A stretch of 13,229 nucleotides of DNA from Gemmatimonadota bacterium. GTDB taxonomy: Bacteria > ARS69. Positions 7,422-13,229 of the stretch are shown here, in pieces. The translations under genes and the position numbers were made by a program. The notes beneath the pieces are model-generated. The model worked only from the letters and a program-made list of their open reading frames with translations, did not search any database and was not told where the DNA came from. The stretch is taken from assembly GCA_021604925.1 (NCBI GenBank), contig BQJX01000025.1:1-13229 (forward strand), given 5' to 3'. Within the stretch, counting starts at the first letter, position 1; each line of letters opens with the position of its first letter.

Positions 7422-7440
7422 GTGCCCGGGTCTTTATACT
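7411..7440 (+). promoter_or_regulatory. Sigma70-type promoter for the rightward polysaccharide operon
   Basis: TTGAGA (7411-7416) and TATACT (7435-7440) each match the sigma70 consensus hexamers at five of six positions and are separated by 18 bp. Transcription would start near 7446-7448, giving a leader of roughly 78 nt before the GTG at 7525. This AT-rich -10 stands out against the local GC-rich sequence. The call rests on pattern only. Confidence 0.65.
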
Positions 7441-7524
7441 GGTGGCACGTCGCGCCCACTTTGGCGAACGGCGGCCCTCGGTTCATCGGGACCCTGTCCG
7501 ATCGGATCGGGTAGAGAGGCGTTT

Positions 7525-8040
7525 GTGATCCCACCACTTCTCCCACGCGACGCGACGCGTCGGCGTGTGCTTGCGGCCATGCTGTTCGCGGCGGCGTTCG
7601 TGACGTCCGCTCCGGCGCAGACCCGGGACGGGGGCTTTGTCCTGGACCAGGACAAGCGGCTCCAGATCGTTGTCCATATTCTCGGCGAAGTGAAGTCGCC
7701 CGGGGACTACGTCGTCGCCGACGACACCGACGTTCTGGAACTGCTGGCCAAGGCGGGCGGCCCCACGGAGTTCGCCAATCTCGGATCCGTCTCTCTGAAG
7801 CGCCGTTCCTCGGTGGCAGCGGCGGGACGGGCGCCGGACCCCGCGGGACGGGTGGTCAAGGTGGACCTCGCCAAGTTCCTGCGCGAGGAGGACGAACCCG
7901 ATCCGCCCATCCTGCAGCCCGGCGACGTGGTGACCGTATCGCGGAACAAGATGCATTCGTGGCGCACCGCGTTCACGATGGTGCGTGACGTCTCCGTGGT
8001 CGTCTCCACCTACCTGCTCTACCGCCGGGTCGTGCAGTAG
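7525..8040 (+). CDS. Secreted SLBB-domain protein, polysaccharide-export type but lacking the Poly_export domain (171 aa)
   Basis: GTG at 7525 is chosen because GAGAGG ends 5 nt upstream. The N-terminus has a signal-peptide layout: basic DATRRR, a hydrophobic core (VLAAMLFAAAFV) and a probable signal peptidase I site after AQ (residue 32). Residues about 46-93 are one SLBB domain: LQIVVHILGEVKSPGDY, then a VLELLAKAGGPTEFANL stretch, then VSLKRR. A second conserved piece, ILQPGDVVTVSRN (129-141), matches the usual end of the repeat in export proteins. SLBB domains of Wza-type proteins form the periplasmic ring through which polysaccharide passes. The N-terminal Poly_export (PES) domain of that family is missing. 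A mildly hydrophobic C-terminal stretch (about 150-166) may be an amphipathic or membrane anchor. It is first in the rightward operon, directly before the co-polymerase/kinase that such proteins contact. It could be a short export protein or an accessory ring subunit. Confidence 0.87.
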   Translation: MIPPLLPRDATRRRVLAAMLFAAAFVTSAPAQTRDGGFVLDQDKRLQIVVHILGEVKSPGDYVVADDTDVLELLAKAGGPTEFANLGSVSLKRRSSVAAAGRAPDPAGRVVKVDLAKFLREEDEPDPPILQPGDVVTVSRNKMHSWRTAFTMVRDVSVVVSTYLLYRRVVQ

Positions 8041-8089
8041 CGCCGTTCGAACTCCGGACCGCGAAGTGCAGAGTCATCGAGAGGAACCC

Positions 8090-10423
8090 ATGGCCACGAC
8101 CGAGACCGAACAGATTCTCCGTCAACTCCGGCGAACCTTCGCCCGGCGGAAGTGGCTGATCGTGGCGTGCGTCGCCCTGGTGCTCGCACCGGTCGTCTTC
8201 TTCAACGAGACCCAGGAGCCCACCTTCGAGGCGGCCACCACCCTCGTGTTCGACGAACTGTCGGGACCCACGCCCACCTTCCAATCGGATGGATCGCGCG
8301 AGATGCGCATGGCCAATCGGGTCCAGGAGCTCTCCAGCCGGGCCTTCGCCCGCGAGGTTTCCGAGGCCCTCGAGCCGGCGGATCGTGCCCGGTTCGGGAT
8401 TCCCACCGAGCGTCCCGCGGGCTTCGACGAGGCGGACTGGCTCGCCAAGCGCGTGGCCCAGAGCATGGTGCCCACGGCCTTGCGCAACACCAGCCTGATT
8501 CGCCTCATCGTTCAGACCCACGATCCGGTTCTCTGCGCGGCCCTGGCGAACACCGCCGCCTCCGTCTACTCCGCCCGCAACCTCCGGATCCGGCAGAAGG
8601 GGGTCCAGGGGATTCGCGAGTTCGTGGAGGAGCAGCTGGAGCGGTTCCGCACGCAGCTGAACGAGGCGGACAGCGCACTGCGCGACTACAAGAAGGACAG
8701 CCGGATGTCTTCGTTCCAGGACCACGAGCAGGAGATCCTGCATCGATTGACCGAGGCGGAAGTGCTCTACAACGAGGCCAGCACCGAGCGCGCCGCGCTG
8801 GAGCAGAGGCTCAGCACGATCGAGGAGAACCTGCAGCGGACGCGCGAGGAGTTCGTGCCGTCCGTGACCGAGGCGTCGGATCCCTGGATGAAGCGTCTCC
8901 AGGAACGCCTGGTGGACCTGCAGATCCAGTACGCGGACCTGGAGATCCAGGACTACGACCCCAGCCACCCGACACTGGTGCAGCTGTCGCGCGACATCGA
9001 GACGACCAAGGCAACGCTCTCCGCGGAGGCGGAGAAGATCGCGTCGCAGGACAACCTCGTGGATCCGATCGGCCAGATGGAGAACTACGGAAGAGAGCGG
9101 CTGCGCGTCCAGATCGAGGTGGAGTCGCTGGTCGCGCGTGAGACCGCGTTGACGCGGGTCATTCGCCAGTACGAGCAGTCACTGGGGACGCTGCCGGAGA
9201 AGGAGCTGCAGTTGGCGCGCCTGACCCGGGAGCGCGACGTGAACCAGAAGATCTACAACAATCTCCTGGAGAAGCTGGAGCAGACCAAGATCTCGGAAGC
9301 CGAGAATGTGCCGACCGTTCGCATCGTGGACACCGCGCGCGCGAACCCGGCGCCGATTCGCCCTCGCAAGAAGGTGAACCTGCTGCTGGGCGTCCTGGTG
9401 GGCCTGTTCGCGGGAACCGGGATCGCCTTCGTGCGGGAAGCCGGTGCCACGGCCATGGAGTCGTACACGGAGTTGGAAGAGGCGACCGGCTGGGGCGCCC
9501 TGGCGTCGATTCCCCGGATCGCCCGGATTCCCGCCGGCCCGATCGGGCTCCCGGGCGAGGATTCGCTGGACGCGAAAGAGCTTCGAACGATCAAACGCTA
9601 CCTGATCTCGATTCTCGAACCGAACGGCGCGGCGACCGAAGCCTGCCGGATGCTCCGGACGAACCTGAAGTTCCGAGGCGTCGGCGACCAGATGAAGACG
9701 ATCCTCACCACGAGCAGCGGGCCGAACGATGGCAAGTCCACCGTCGTCACGAACCTGGCGATCGCGTTCGCGACGACCGGTCAGAACGTGCTGCTGGTCG
9801 ATGCGGACTTGCGTCGCCCAGGACTGCACGCGGTGTTCGGCGCGCGTTCACGGCCCGGGCTGCAGGAGTTGATTCTCGAGACGCAGGTGGAAGGCCCGCT
9901 CGGCAACGGCCGACCCGCCTCTTCTCCGCAGGACGTGGAGAAGCTCCTGGCGTTCGCTCGCCGCAACCGAGAGGAGGGGGCGTTTCCGCCCCCGCCCCCT
10001 CCTCCCCCCGTACCTCCCAAGCTGGGCAAGTGCACGGTTCCACTGCAGAAGTTCGTGCAGCCGACAACCATCGACGGTCTCTCGATTCTGCCGGCCGGCA
10101 GCGGGGAGAGCGGCGTCGAGAACGCGCTCGCCTCCCACGTTCCGGCGATCATCGCGATTCTGGCGGAGGCATCCGCCCGGTACGACGTGGTCCTGATCGA
10201 CACTCCGCCGCTGGCCCTGGTGCACGACACCGCGATTCTTTCCAGCCTGGTGCACGGCGTGCTGTTTGTCGTGAACTCGCGCCACTATGACCGCGAGCTC
10301 CTCGTGCGCTCGCAGAGCACGCTGGAGCGCGCCGGCGCCAGCGTCATCGGAGCGATCCTGAACCAGGTGGAAGCGACCGGCGTCTACAAGAGCAACGAGT
10401 ACTACTACACCGAGAAGGGCTGA
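8090..10423 (+). CDS. Wzc-like polysaccharide co-polymerase fused to BY-type tyrosine kinase (777 aa)
   Basis: ATG at 8090 has GAGAGG ending 5 nt upstream. The Wzz-type part spans roughly residues 1-450: a first membrane helix (22-38), a long periplasmic region rich in coiled coil (about 170-400), and the proline motif ANPAPIRPRKK (418-428) before the second helix (429-447). The cytoplasmic part is a bacterial tyrosine kinase with Walker A GPNDGKST (544-551), Walker A' VLLVDADLRRP (567-577) and Walker B VVLIDTPP (700-707). A short C-terminal tyrosine cluster (Tyr766, Tyr771-773) is the likely autophosphorylation tail. Such proteins set chain length and, through cycles of phosphorylation, permit polysaccharide assembly and export. 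Odd here is an extra stretch of about 45-50 residues between Walker A' and B (about 600-650), including eight consecutive prolines (633-640), with nearby GLSILPAG (663-670) normal. The gene is fused as in proteobacterial Wzc rather than split as in Firmicutes CapA/CapB. Confidence 0.95.
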   Translation: MATTETEQILRQLRRTFARRKWLIVACVALVLAPVVFFNETQEPTFEAATTLVFDELSGPTPTFQSDGSREMRMANRVQELSSRAFAREVSEALEPADRARFGIPTERPAGFDEADWLAKRVAQSMVPTALRNTSLIRLIVQTHDPVLCAALANTAASVYSARNLRIRQKGVQGIREFVEEQLERFRTQLNEADSALRDYKKDSRMSSFQDHEQEILHRLTEAEVLYNEASTERAALEQRLSTIEENLQRTREEFVPSVTEASDPWMKRLQERLVDLQIQYADLEIQDYDPSHPTLVQLSRDIETTKATLSAEAEKIASQDNLVDPIGQMENYGRERLRVQIEVESLVARETALTRVIRQYEQSLGTLPEKELQLARLTRERDVNQKIYNNLLEKLEQTKISEAENVPTVRIVDTARANPAPIRPRKKVNLLLGVLVGLFAGTGIAFVREAGATAMESYTELEEATGWGALASIPRIARIPAGPIGLPGEDSLDAKELRTIKRYLISILEPNGAATEACRMLRTNLKFRGVGDQMKTILTTSSGPNDGKSTVVTNLAIAFATTGQNVLLVDADLRRPGLHAVFGARSRPGLQELILETQVEGPLGNGRPASSPQDVEKLLAFARRNREEGAFPPPPPPPPVPPKLGKCTVPLQKFVQPTTIDGLSILPAGSGESGVENALASHVPAIIAILAEASARYDVVLIDTPPLALVHDTAILSSLVHGVLFVVNSRHYDRELLVRSQSTLERAGASVIGAILNQVEATGVYKSNEYYYTEKG

Positions 10424-10447
10424 GGCAGCCGAGGGGCTGAAACAGCC
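10418..10447 (+). repeat. Tandem mini-hairpins at the end of the kinase gene
   Basis: Two near-identical 13-nt elements follow each other: GGCTG-AGG-CAGCC (10418-10430) and GGCTG-AAA-CAGCC (10435-10447). Each has a perfect 5-bp stem and a 3-nt loop. The first includes the stop codon of the kinase gene. They may slow decay of, or form a structured boundary in, the polycistronic mRNA; the function is inferred only from symmetry. Confidence 0.4.
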
Positions 10448-10470
10448 GGTACGAATGGCACCCGTGAAAC

Positions 10471-10492
10471 GGGCCCCGCGATCCCGGGGCCC
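10471..10492 (+). terminator. All-GC hairpin between kinase and GGDEF-like genes, possible attenuator
   Basis: GGGCCCCG (10471-10478) pairs perfectly with CGGGGCCC (10485-10492) around a 6-nt loop, giving a very stable 8-bp stem in the 95-bp gap. There is no T-run after it, so it is not a canonical intrinsic terminator. It could lower downstream transcription, act as an RNA-processing or stability element, or serve another role. Downstream genes lack a visible promoter of their own, so read-through is expected. Confidence 0.35.
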
Positions 10493-10518
10493 ACAACGCA
10501 TCCGGAAGAGAGGCAAGA

Positions 10519-11244
10519 ATGATCGCCGTCCCCCCGCCCCTGGTTCTGTTGGCGCCCCTGGACCTCTCGGCCATTCCTGAGATCCTGCGCGGGTCGTGGA
10601 TGATCGGCGTTGCGTTCGTCGTGGGTGGCCTGCTCACGGCCATTCTCCTCCGGCGCCCGGGATCTCCCAGGGAGCCGAAGGGCGAGATTCGACCGGTCGT
10701 GCCCTCGCTGCGCACGCGCCTGATCGACCTGAACGCCGAGGTGGATCGGGCGCGGCGCTATGAGCGCTCCGTTGCGGTGATCGTGTTGAAGCTGGATGAC
10801 GCCACCACCGTGGGAGCCTCGCTGGGCCTGGTGGACCCGGCCAGCGGAAGTGGAATCGTCAGCGAGCAGGCCCGGGCGCTGATCCAGTCCGCGCGACAGG
10901 TGATGTTCTGGAACGTCGGCTATGTACTGAACGATCTGCTGCGGGCGAGCGACGTGGCCGCGTGTGACCTTCCGGAGCAACGCTACGTGGTGCTTCTTCC
11001 GGAGGCGGAGGAGGAAGAAGCGATGGAGGCGGCGAATCGTCTGGAGTCGCGCATCATGGATGCCGCCGGAGTGCACGTCCGTCTCGGCGTGGCCGTCTAT
11101 CGCCATCACGGGCTGACCATCGAACACCTCATGGAGAGCGCCGCGTCCATGAGCGATCGCATGGCCCACGGCCCGACTCGGCGCCGCACCCCCAAGCCGC
11201 CGTCGTCCGGAACCCATCGCCTTGATCAGCGGGCCACGTCCTGA
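10519..11244 (+). CDS. Membrane-anchored degenerate GGDEF-like protein (241 aa)
   Basis: ATG at 10519 has GAGAGG ending 5 nt upstream. A single membrane helix lies at about residues 27-44, followed by a basic linker. Residues about 64-215 follow the diguanylate cyclase fold pattern: VDRARRYERSVAVIVLKLDD (75-94), NDLLRASDVAACD (138-150), RYVVLLPEAEEEEA (155-168), then a Rl-s-i stretch and VRLGVAVYRHHG (187-198), and an Ala-rich last helix. The catalytic signature GG(D/E)EF, which should immediately precede VVLLPE, is replaced by LPEQRY (151-156), so c-di-GMP synthesis is not expected. It may sense nucleotide or act as a scaffold linking the assembly machinery to signalling. The C-terminal tail (216-241) is basic and Pro-rich. 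Its stop overlaps the next start (TGATG), tying it to the phosphoglycosyl transferase. The fold assignment is from motif pattern and is fairly, not completely, secure. Confidence 0.78.
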   Translation: MIAVPPPLVLLAPLDLSAIPEILRGSWMIGVAFVVGGLLTAILLRRPGSPREPKGEIRPVVPSLRTRLIDLNAEVDRARRYERSVAVIVLKLDDATTVGASLGLVDPASGSGIVSEQARALIQSARQVMFWNVGYVLNDLLRASDVAACDLPEQRYVVLLPEAEEEEAMEAANRLESRIMDAAGVHVRLGVAVYRHHGLTIEHLMESAASMSDRMAHGPTRRRTPKPPSSGTHRLDQRATS

Positions 11245-11948
11245 TGTCGGCTTCGAACGCGCGCACCCTGCGCTTCCCGACGCTGCTGAAGCGGACGCCC
11301 TTCCAGGATCCCTGGTACGTCCCGCGGCGCCCCGCCCGACTGAGCGCAGCGGCCTACGCGCGCTACAAGCGCCTCTTTGACGTGACCGTGTGTCTCCTTC
11401 TGCTTCCGTGCGCGCTCTCGATCCTCCTGTTCTGCGCGCTGCTGATCCGCCTCGATTCGCCGGGCCCGGTGGTCTTTACCCAGCGTCGGACCGGCATCGG
11501 AGGGCGCCGCTTCAAGATGTTCAAACTGCGTACCATGGTGCAGGACGCGGAGGCGCGCAAACAGCACTACCTGGCCGTGAACGAGTTGACCTACCCCGAC
11601 TTCAAGATCGCGTCGGATCCGCGGATCACCCGGATCGGGACGGCTCTCCGCAAGACCAGCCTCGATGAGCTGCCGCAGATCTTCAACGTGCTCCGGGGCG
11701 ACATGACCCTGGTCGGTCCGCGTCCCACCTCCTTCAGTTCATCCACGTACAAGTCGTGGCATACCGCCCGCCTCGAGTGTCAGCCCGGCGTGACCGGGTT
11801 GTGGCAGGTGGAAGGTCGCAACGATCTCGACTTCGACGATCGCGTCCGTCTGGACATCGCCTACTGGCGTCACCAGTCGTTCTGGCTGGACCTTCGGATC
11901 CTGCTCTGGACGGTTCCCCGGGTCTTCTCGGGGCGAGGCGCCAACTGA
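11244..11948 (+). CDS. Phosphoglycosyl transferase / bacterial sugar transferase (WbaP/WcaJ catalytic-domain type, 234 aa)
   Basis: The protein matches the bacterial sugar transferase family through most of its length. A membrane-associated helix lies at about 44-69 with the family proline (Pro55). It is followed by SPGPVVFTQRRTGIGGRRF (72-90) and FKLRTM (93-98). TSLDELPQIFNVLRGDMTLVGPRP (138-161) carries the Asp141-Glu142 catalytic dyad, and QPGVTGLWQVEGR (180-192) follows. These monotopic enzymes transfer a hexose-1-phosphate from a UDP-sugar to undecaprenyl phosphate, starting the repeat unit on the cytoplasmic face. The four-helix N-terminal domain of full-length WbaP/WcaJ is absent, so it is a minimal form with a 40-residue N-terminal extension. 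ATG at 11244 overlaps the previous stop, and a good ribosome site is lacking, so coupled translation is likely. The donor sugar cannot be deduced from sequence alone. Confidence 0.94.
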   Translation: MSASNARTLRFPTLLKRTPFQDPWYVPRRPARLSAAAYARYKRLFDVTVCLLLLPCALSILLFCALLIRLDSPGPVVFTQRRTGIGGRRFKMFKLRTMVQDAEARKQHYLAVNELTYPDFKIASDPRITRIGTALRKTSLDELPQIFNVLRGDMTLVGPRPTSFSSSTYKSWHTARLECQPGVTGLWQVEGRNDLDFDDRVRLDIAYWRHQSFWLDLRILLWTVPRVFSGRGAN

Positions 11949-13229
11949 TGGACGCCGTGGGCGGATTCCTGTTCTGGGGGTCCGTGCTCACGCTCGCGTG
12001 GGTGTTCGCCGGCTTCCCCGTCACCGTGGGAGTCTGGGGGGCCATCCGCCGGGCGCGCCCGCGGCAGGCCGAGATCACGCCGTCCGTGAGCCTGCTCATC
12101 GCCGCCCACAACGAGGAGCGGCACATCGAGCGCAAGATCCGGAACGCGCTCGCGCTCGACTACCGGGCGGATCGCCTGGAGATCCTGGTGGCGTCCGACG
12201 GATCCACGGATGCCACCGAGGAGATCGTACGCAAGTACGAGGCCCAGGGCGTTCGCCTCCTCGCGCTGCCGCGCGGCGGGAAGATCGCCGCGCTGGACGC
12301 CCTCGTCGGAGAGGCGAGCGGGGGAATCCTGGTGTTCACGGACGCCAACACGCTCTTCGCGAAGGGGGCGGTGCGCAAACTCGTCCGGAGTTTCGTGGAT
12401 ACGAGCGTGGGCGGCGTGAGCGGGAACCAGGTCCATCGTTTCGCCGGCGACGAGGACAGCATCGGCCGGGGCGAGAGCCTCTACTGGAAGTACGACAAGT
12501 GGCTCAAGGCGCGCGAGTCCGAGACGGGAAGCATCGTCTCCGCCGATGGGGCCATCTACGCGATCCGGAAGACGCTCTACCGAAAGCCGCCGCCCCACGT
12601 GAACGACGACTTCGTGATCTCGGCGTCCGTGGTTCAGCAAGGCTCCCGACTGGTCTTCGAGTCGGAGGCCATCGCGTGGGAGCCGCCGATGGGACAGGCG
12701 CGCGATGAGTTCACCCGCAAGGTCCGGATCCTGAGTCGAGGTTGGTGGAGCGTCCTGTCGGTCCGGTCCCTGCTGAATCCGTTCCGACATGGGTTCTACT
12801 CGCTGACCCTCTTCTCCCACAAGATCCTGCGTCGGCTCACGCCCGTGATGTTCCTCGGAACGCTCACGGGGAGCCTGCTGCTGGCCGGGTCATCGCCCGC
12901 GTTCCTGGCCGTGGCGCTGGGGCACGGACTCCTGCTCGGCCTCGCCGGCCTGGGCGCGGCGCAGAGGAACGCGGGCATCGGACGCACCCGCCTGCTGTCG
13001 ATGCCGTTCTTCTTCTGCCTGGCGAACTACGCCGCGCTCGTGGGCTTGTATCAGGTGCTGCGGGGCCGGAAGGTCGCCACGTGGCAACCTCGCGGCCGGG
13101 GCGGATTCGACGAGGCCGCCGCCGCCGCGCGCCGACGAACTCGGGCCCGGCGCCGCGCGGCGCTGACTCGGGTCGCCTGGTTCGTCGGTGCGCTGGTGTT
13201 CGCGTTCGCGGTGGCGGCGGTCCAGCAGA
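11948..13229 (+). CDS. Family 2 glycosyltransferase, membrane-bound (partial; C-terminus beyond right edge)
   Basis: ATG at 11948 overlaps the stop of the sugar transferase (TGATG), and 427 codons are present. After an N-terminal membrane helix (5-27) comes a GT-A domain: SLLIAAHNEE (48-57), ASDGSTDAT (82-90), the metal-binding TDAN (131-134), SADGAIYAIRK (198-208), the acidic NDDF (219-222) that aligns with the catalytic base region, and RKVRILSRGWW (257-267), resembling the Q/RxxRW site of processive enzymes. Helices around 297-335 and 350-370 follow. The enzyme should transfer a sugar from a nucleotide donor in the cytoplasm and might be processive. Beyond WQPRGR (379-384), where such proteins often end, it continues with an Ala/Arg-rich linker (389-407) and another hydrophobic segment (409-425), so an extra domain may follow outside the window. 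It belongs to the rightward operon. Confidence 0.92.
   Translation, partial: MDAVGGFLFWGSVLTLAWVFAGFPVTVGVWGAIRRARPRQAEITPSVSLLIAAHNEERHIERKIRNALALDYRADRLEILVASDGSTDATEEIVRKYEAQGVRLLALPRGGKIAALDALVGEASGGILVFTDANTLFAKGAVRKLVRSFVDTSVGGVSGNQVHRFAGDEDSIGRGESLYWKYDKWLKARESETGSIVSADGAIYAIRKTLYRKPPPHVNDDFVISASVVQQGSRLVFESEAIAWEPPMGQARDEFTRKVRILSRGWWSVLSVRSLLNPFRHGFYSLTLFSHKILRRLTPVMFLGTLTGSLLLAGSSPAFLAVALGHGLLLGLAGLGAAQRNAGIGRTRLLSMPFFFCLANYAALVGLYQVLRGRKVATWQPRGRGGFDEAAAAARRRTRARRRAALTRVAWFVGALVFAFAVAAVQQ

Larger units (their letters stand above)
7141..7524. other. 384-bp divergent control region between the two polysaccharide operons
   Basis: No gene is supported here: conceptual frames give Arg/Gly/Pro-rich translations without recognisable motifs. 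The region separates two operons transcribed outward. It carries a convincing promoter for the rightward operon (7411-7440), a palindrome over its -35 box, five AACCGG/CCGGTT hexamers between 7264 and 7421, an imperfect 20-bp palindrome at 7272-7291 flanked by GTCAAC direct repeats, and a perfect 10-bp palindrome CGAACGTTCG at 7329-7338. I found no equally good promoter for the leftward operon. Two GTTGAC boxes on the minus strand (7266-7261 and 7296-7291) have no matching -10 element. Confidence 0.75.

Noticed and set aside
6343..7524. In-frame upstream extension of the SLBB gene
   Set aside because: The extension crosses the minus-strand glycosyltransferase gene and the promoter region. The signal peptide and ribosome site place the start at GTG 7525.
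7973..8968. Minus-strand open frame of 331 codons opposite the start of the kinase gene
   Set aside because: It lies against the well-supported Wzz domain and has His/Gly/Leu-rich shadow composition.
1..13229. CRISPR array, tRNA, rRNA, insertion sequence or phage element
   Set aside because: No regularly spaced repeats, cloverleaf-like segments, transposase motifs or terminal inverted repeats were seen on reading either strand.

Overview
The window is a GC-rich piece of a bacterial chromosome, almost entirely occupied by a surface-polysaccharide (capsule/exopolysaccharide) assembly locus. The set of a polysaccharide co-polymerase fused to a BY-kinase, a secreted SLBB protein, a Wzx-type flippase and a phosphoglycosyl transferase points to a Gram-negative (diderm) bacterium using a Wzx/Wzy-like route. 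Strong third-position G/C bias, GTG starts and AGGAGG-like ribosome sites fit a high-GC lineage, such as Myxococcota or one of the high-GC candidate phyla. The sequence alone does not settle the phylum.

Layout. (1) Positions 1-523, minus strand: the N-terminal part of a MobB-MobA fusion for molybdenum cofactor nucleotide attachment, running off the left edge and unrelated to the rest. (2) 629-1294, plus strand: an unnamed polytopic membrane protein, divergent from the Mob gene and convergent with the next operon. (3) 7140 down to 1306, minus strand: a tightly packed four-gene operon (gaps of 2 nt or overlaps of 4 nt) made of a GT-C-like membrane glycosyltransferase, a nucleotidyltransferase-like/thymidylate-kinase-like fusion, a Wzx-type flippase and an aminoglycoside-phosphotransferase-fold protein with a long unexplained N-terminal half. 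(4) 7141-7524: a 384-bp divergent control region with a good sigma70-type promoter for the rightward operon and five copies of the hexamer AACCGG/CCGGTT, two of them forming a palindrome over the -35 box. (5) 7525 to the right edge, plus strand: SLBB export protein, Wzc-like co-polymerase/tyrosine kinase, degenerate GGDEF protein, phosphoglycosyl transferase and a family 2 glycosyltransferase cut by the window end.

Inferred working model. The phosphoglycosyl transferase starts a lipid-linked repeat unit, the GT2 and GT-C enzymes extend it, and the flippase moves it across the inner membrane. The Wzc-like protein and the SLBB protein control chain length and export. No Wzy polymerase, complete outer-membrane export protein or nucleotide-sugar pathway gene is visible here, so the locus probably continues to the right. 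The two kinase-fold proteins in the leftward operon have no obvious place in the standard scheme. They, together with the atypical kinase loop, the catalytically dead GGDEF protein and the AACCGG sites, are the parts most worth following.
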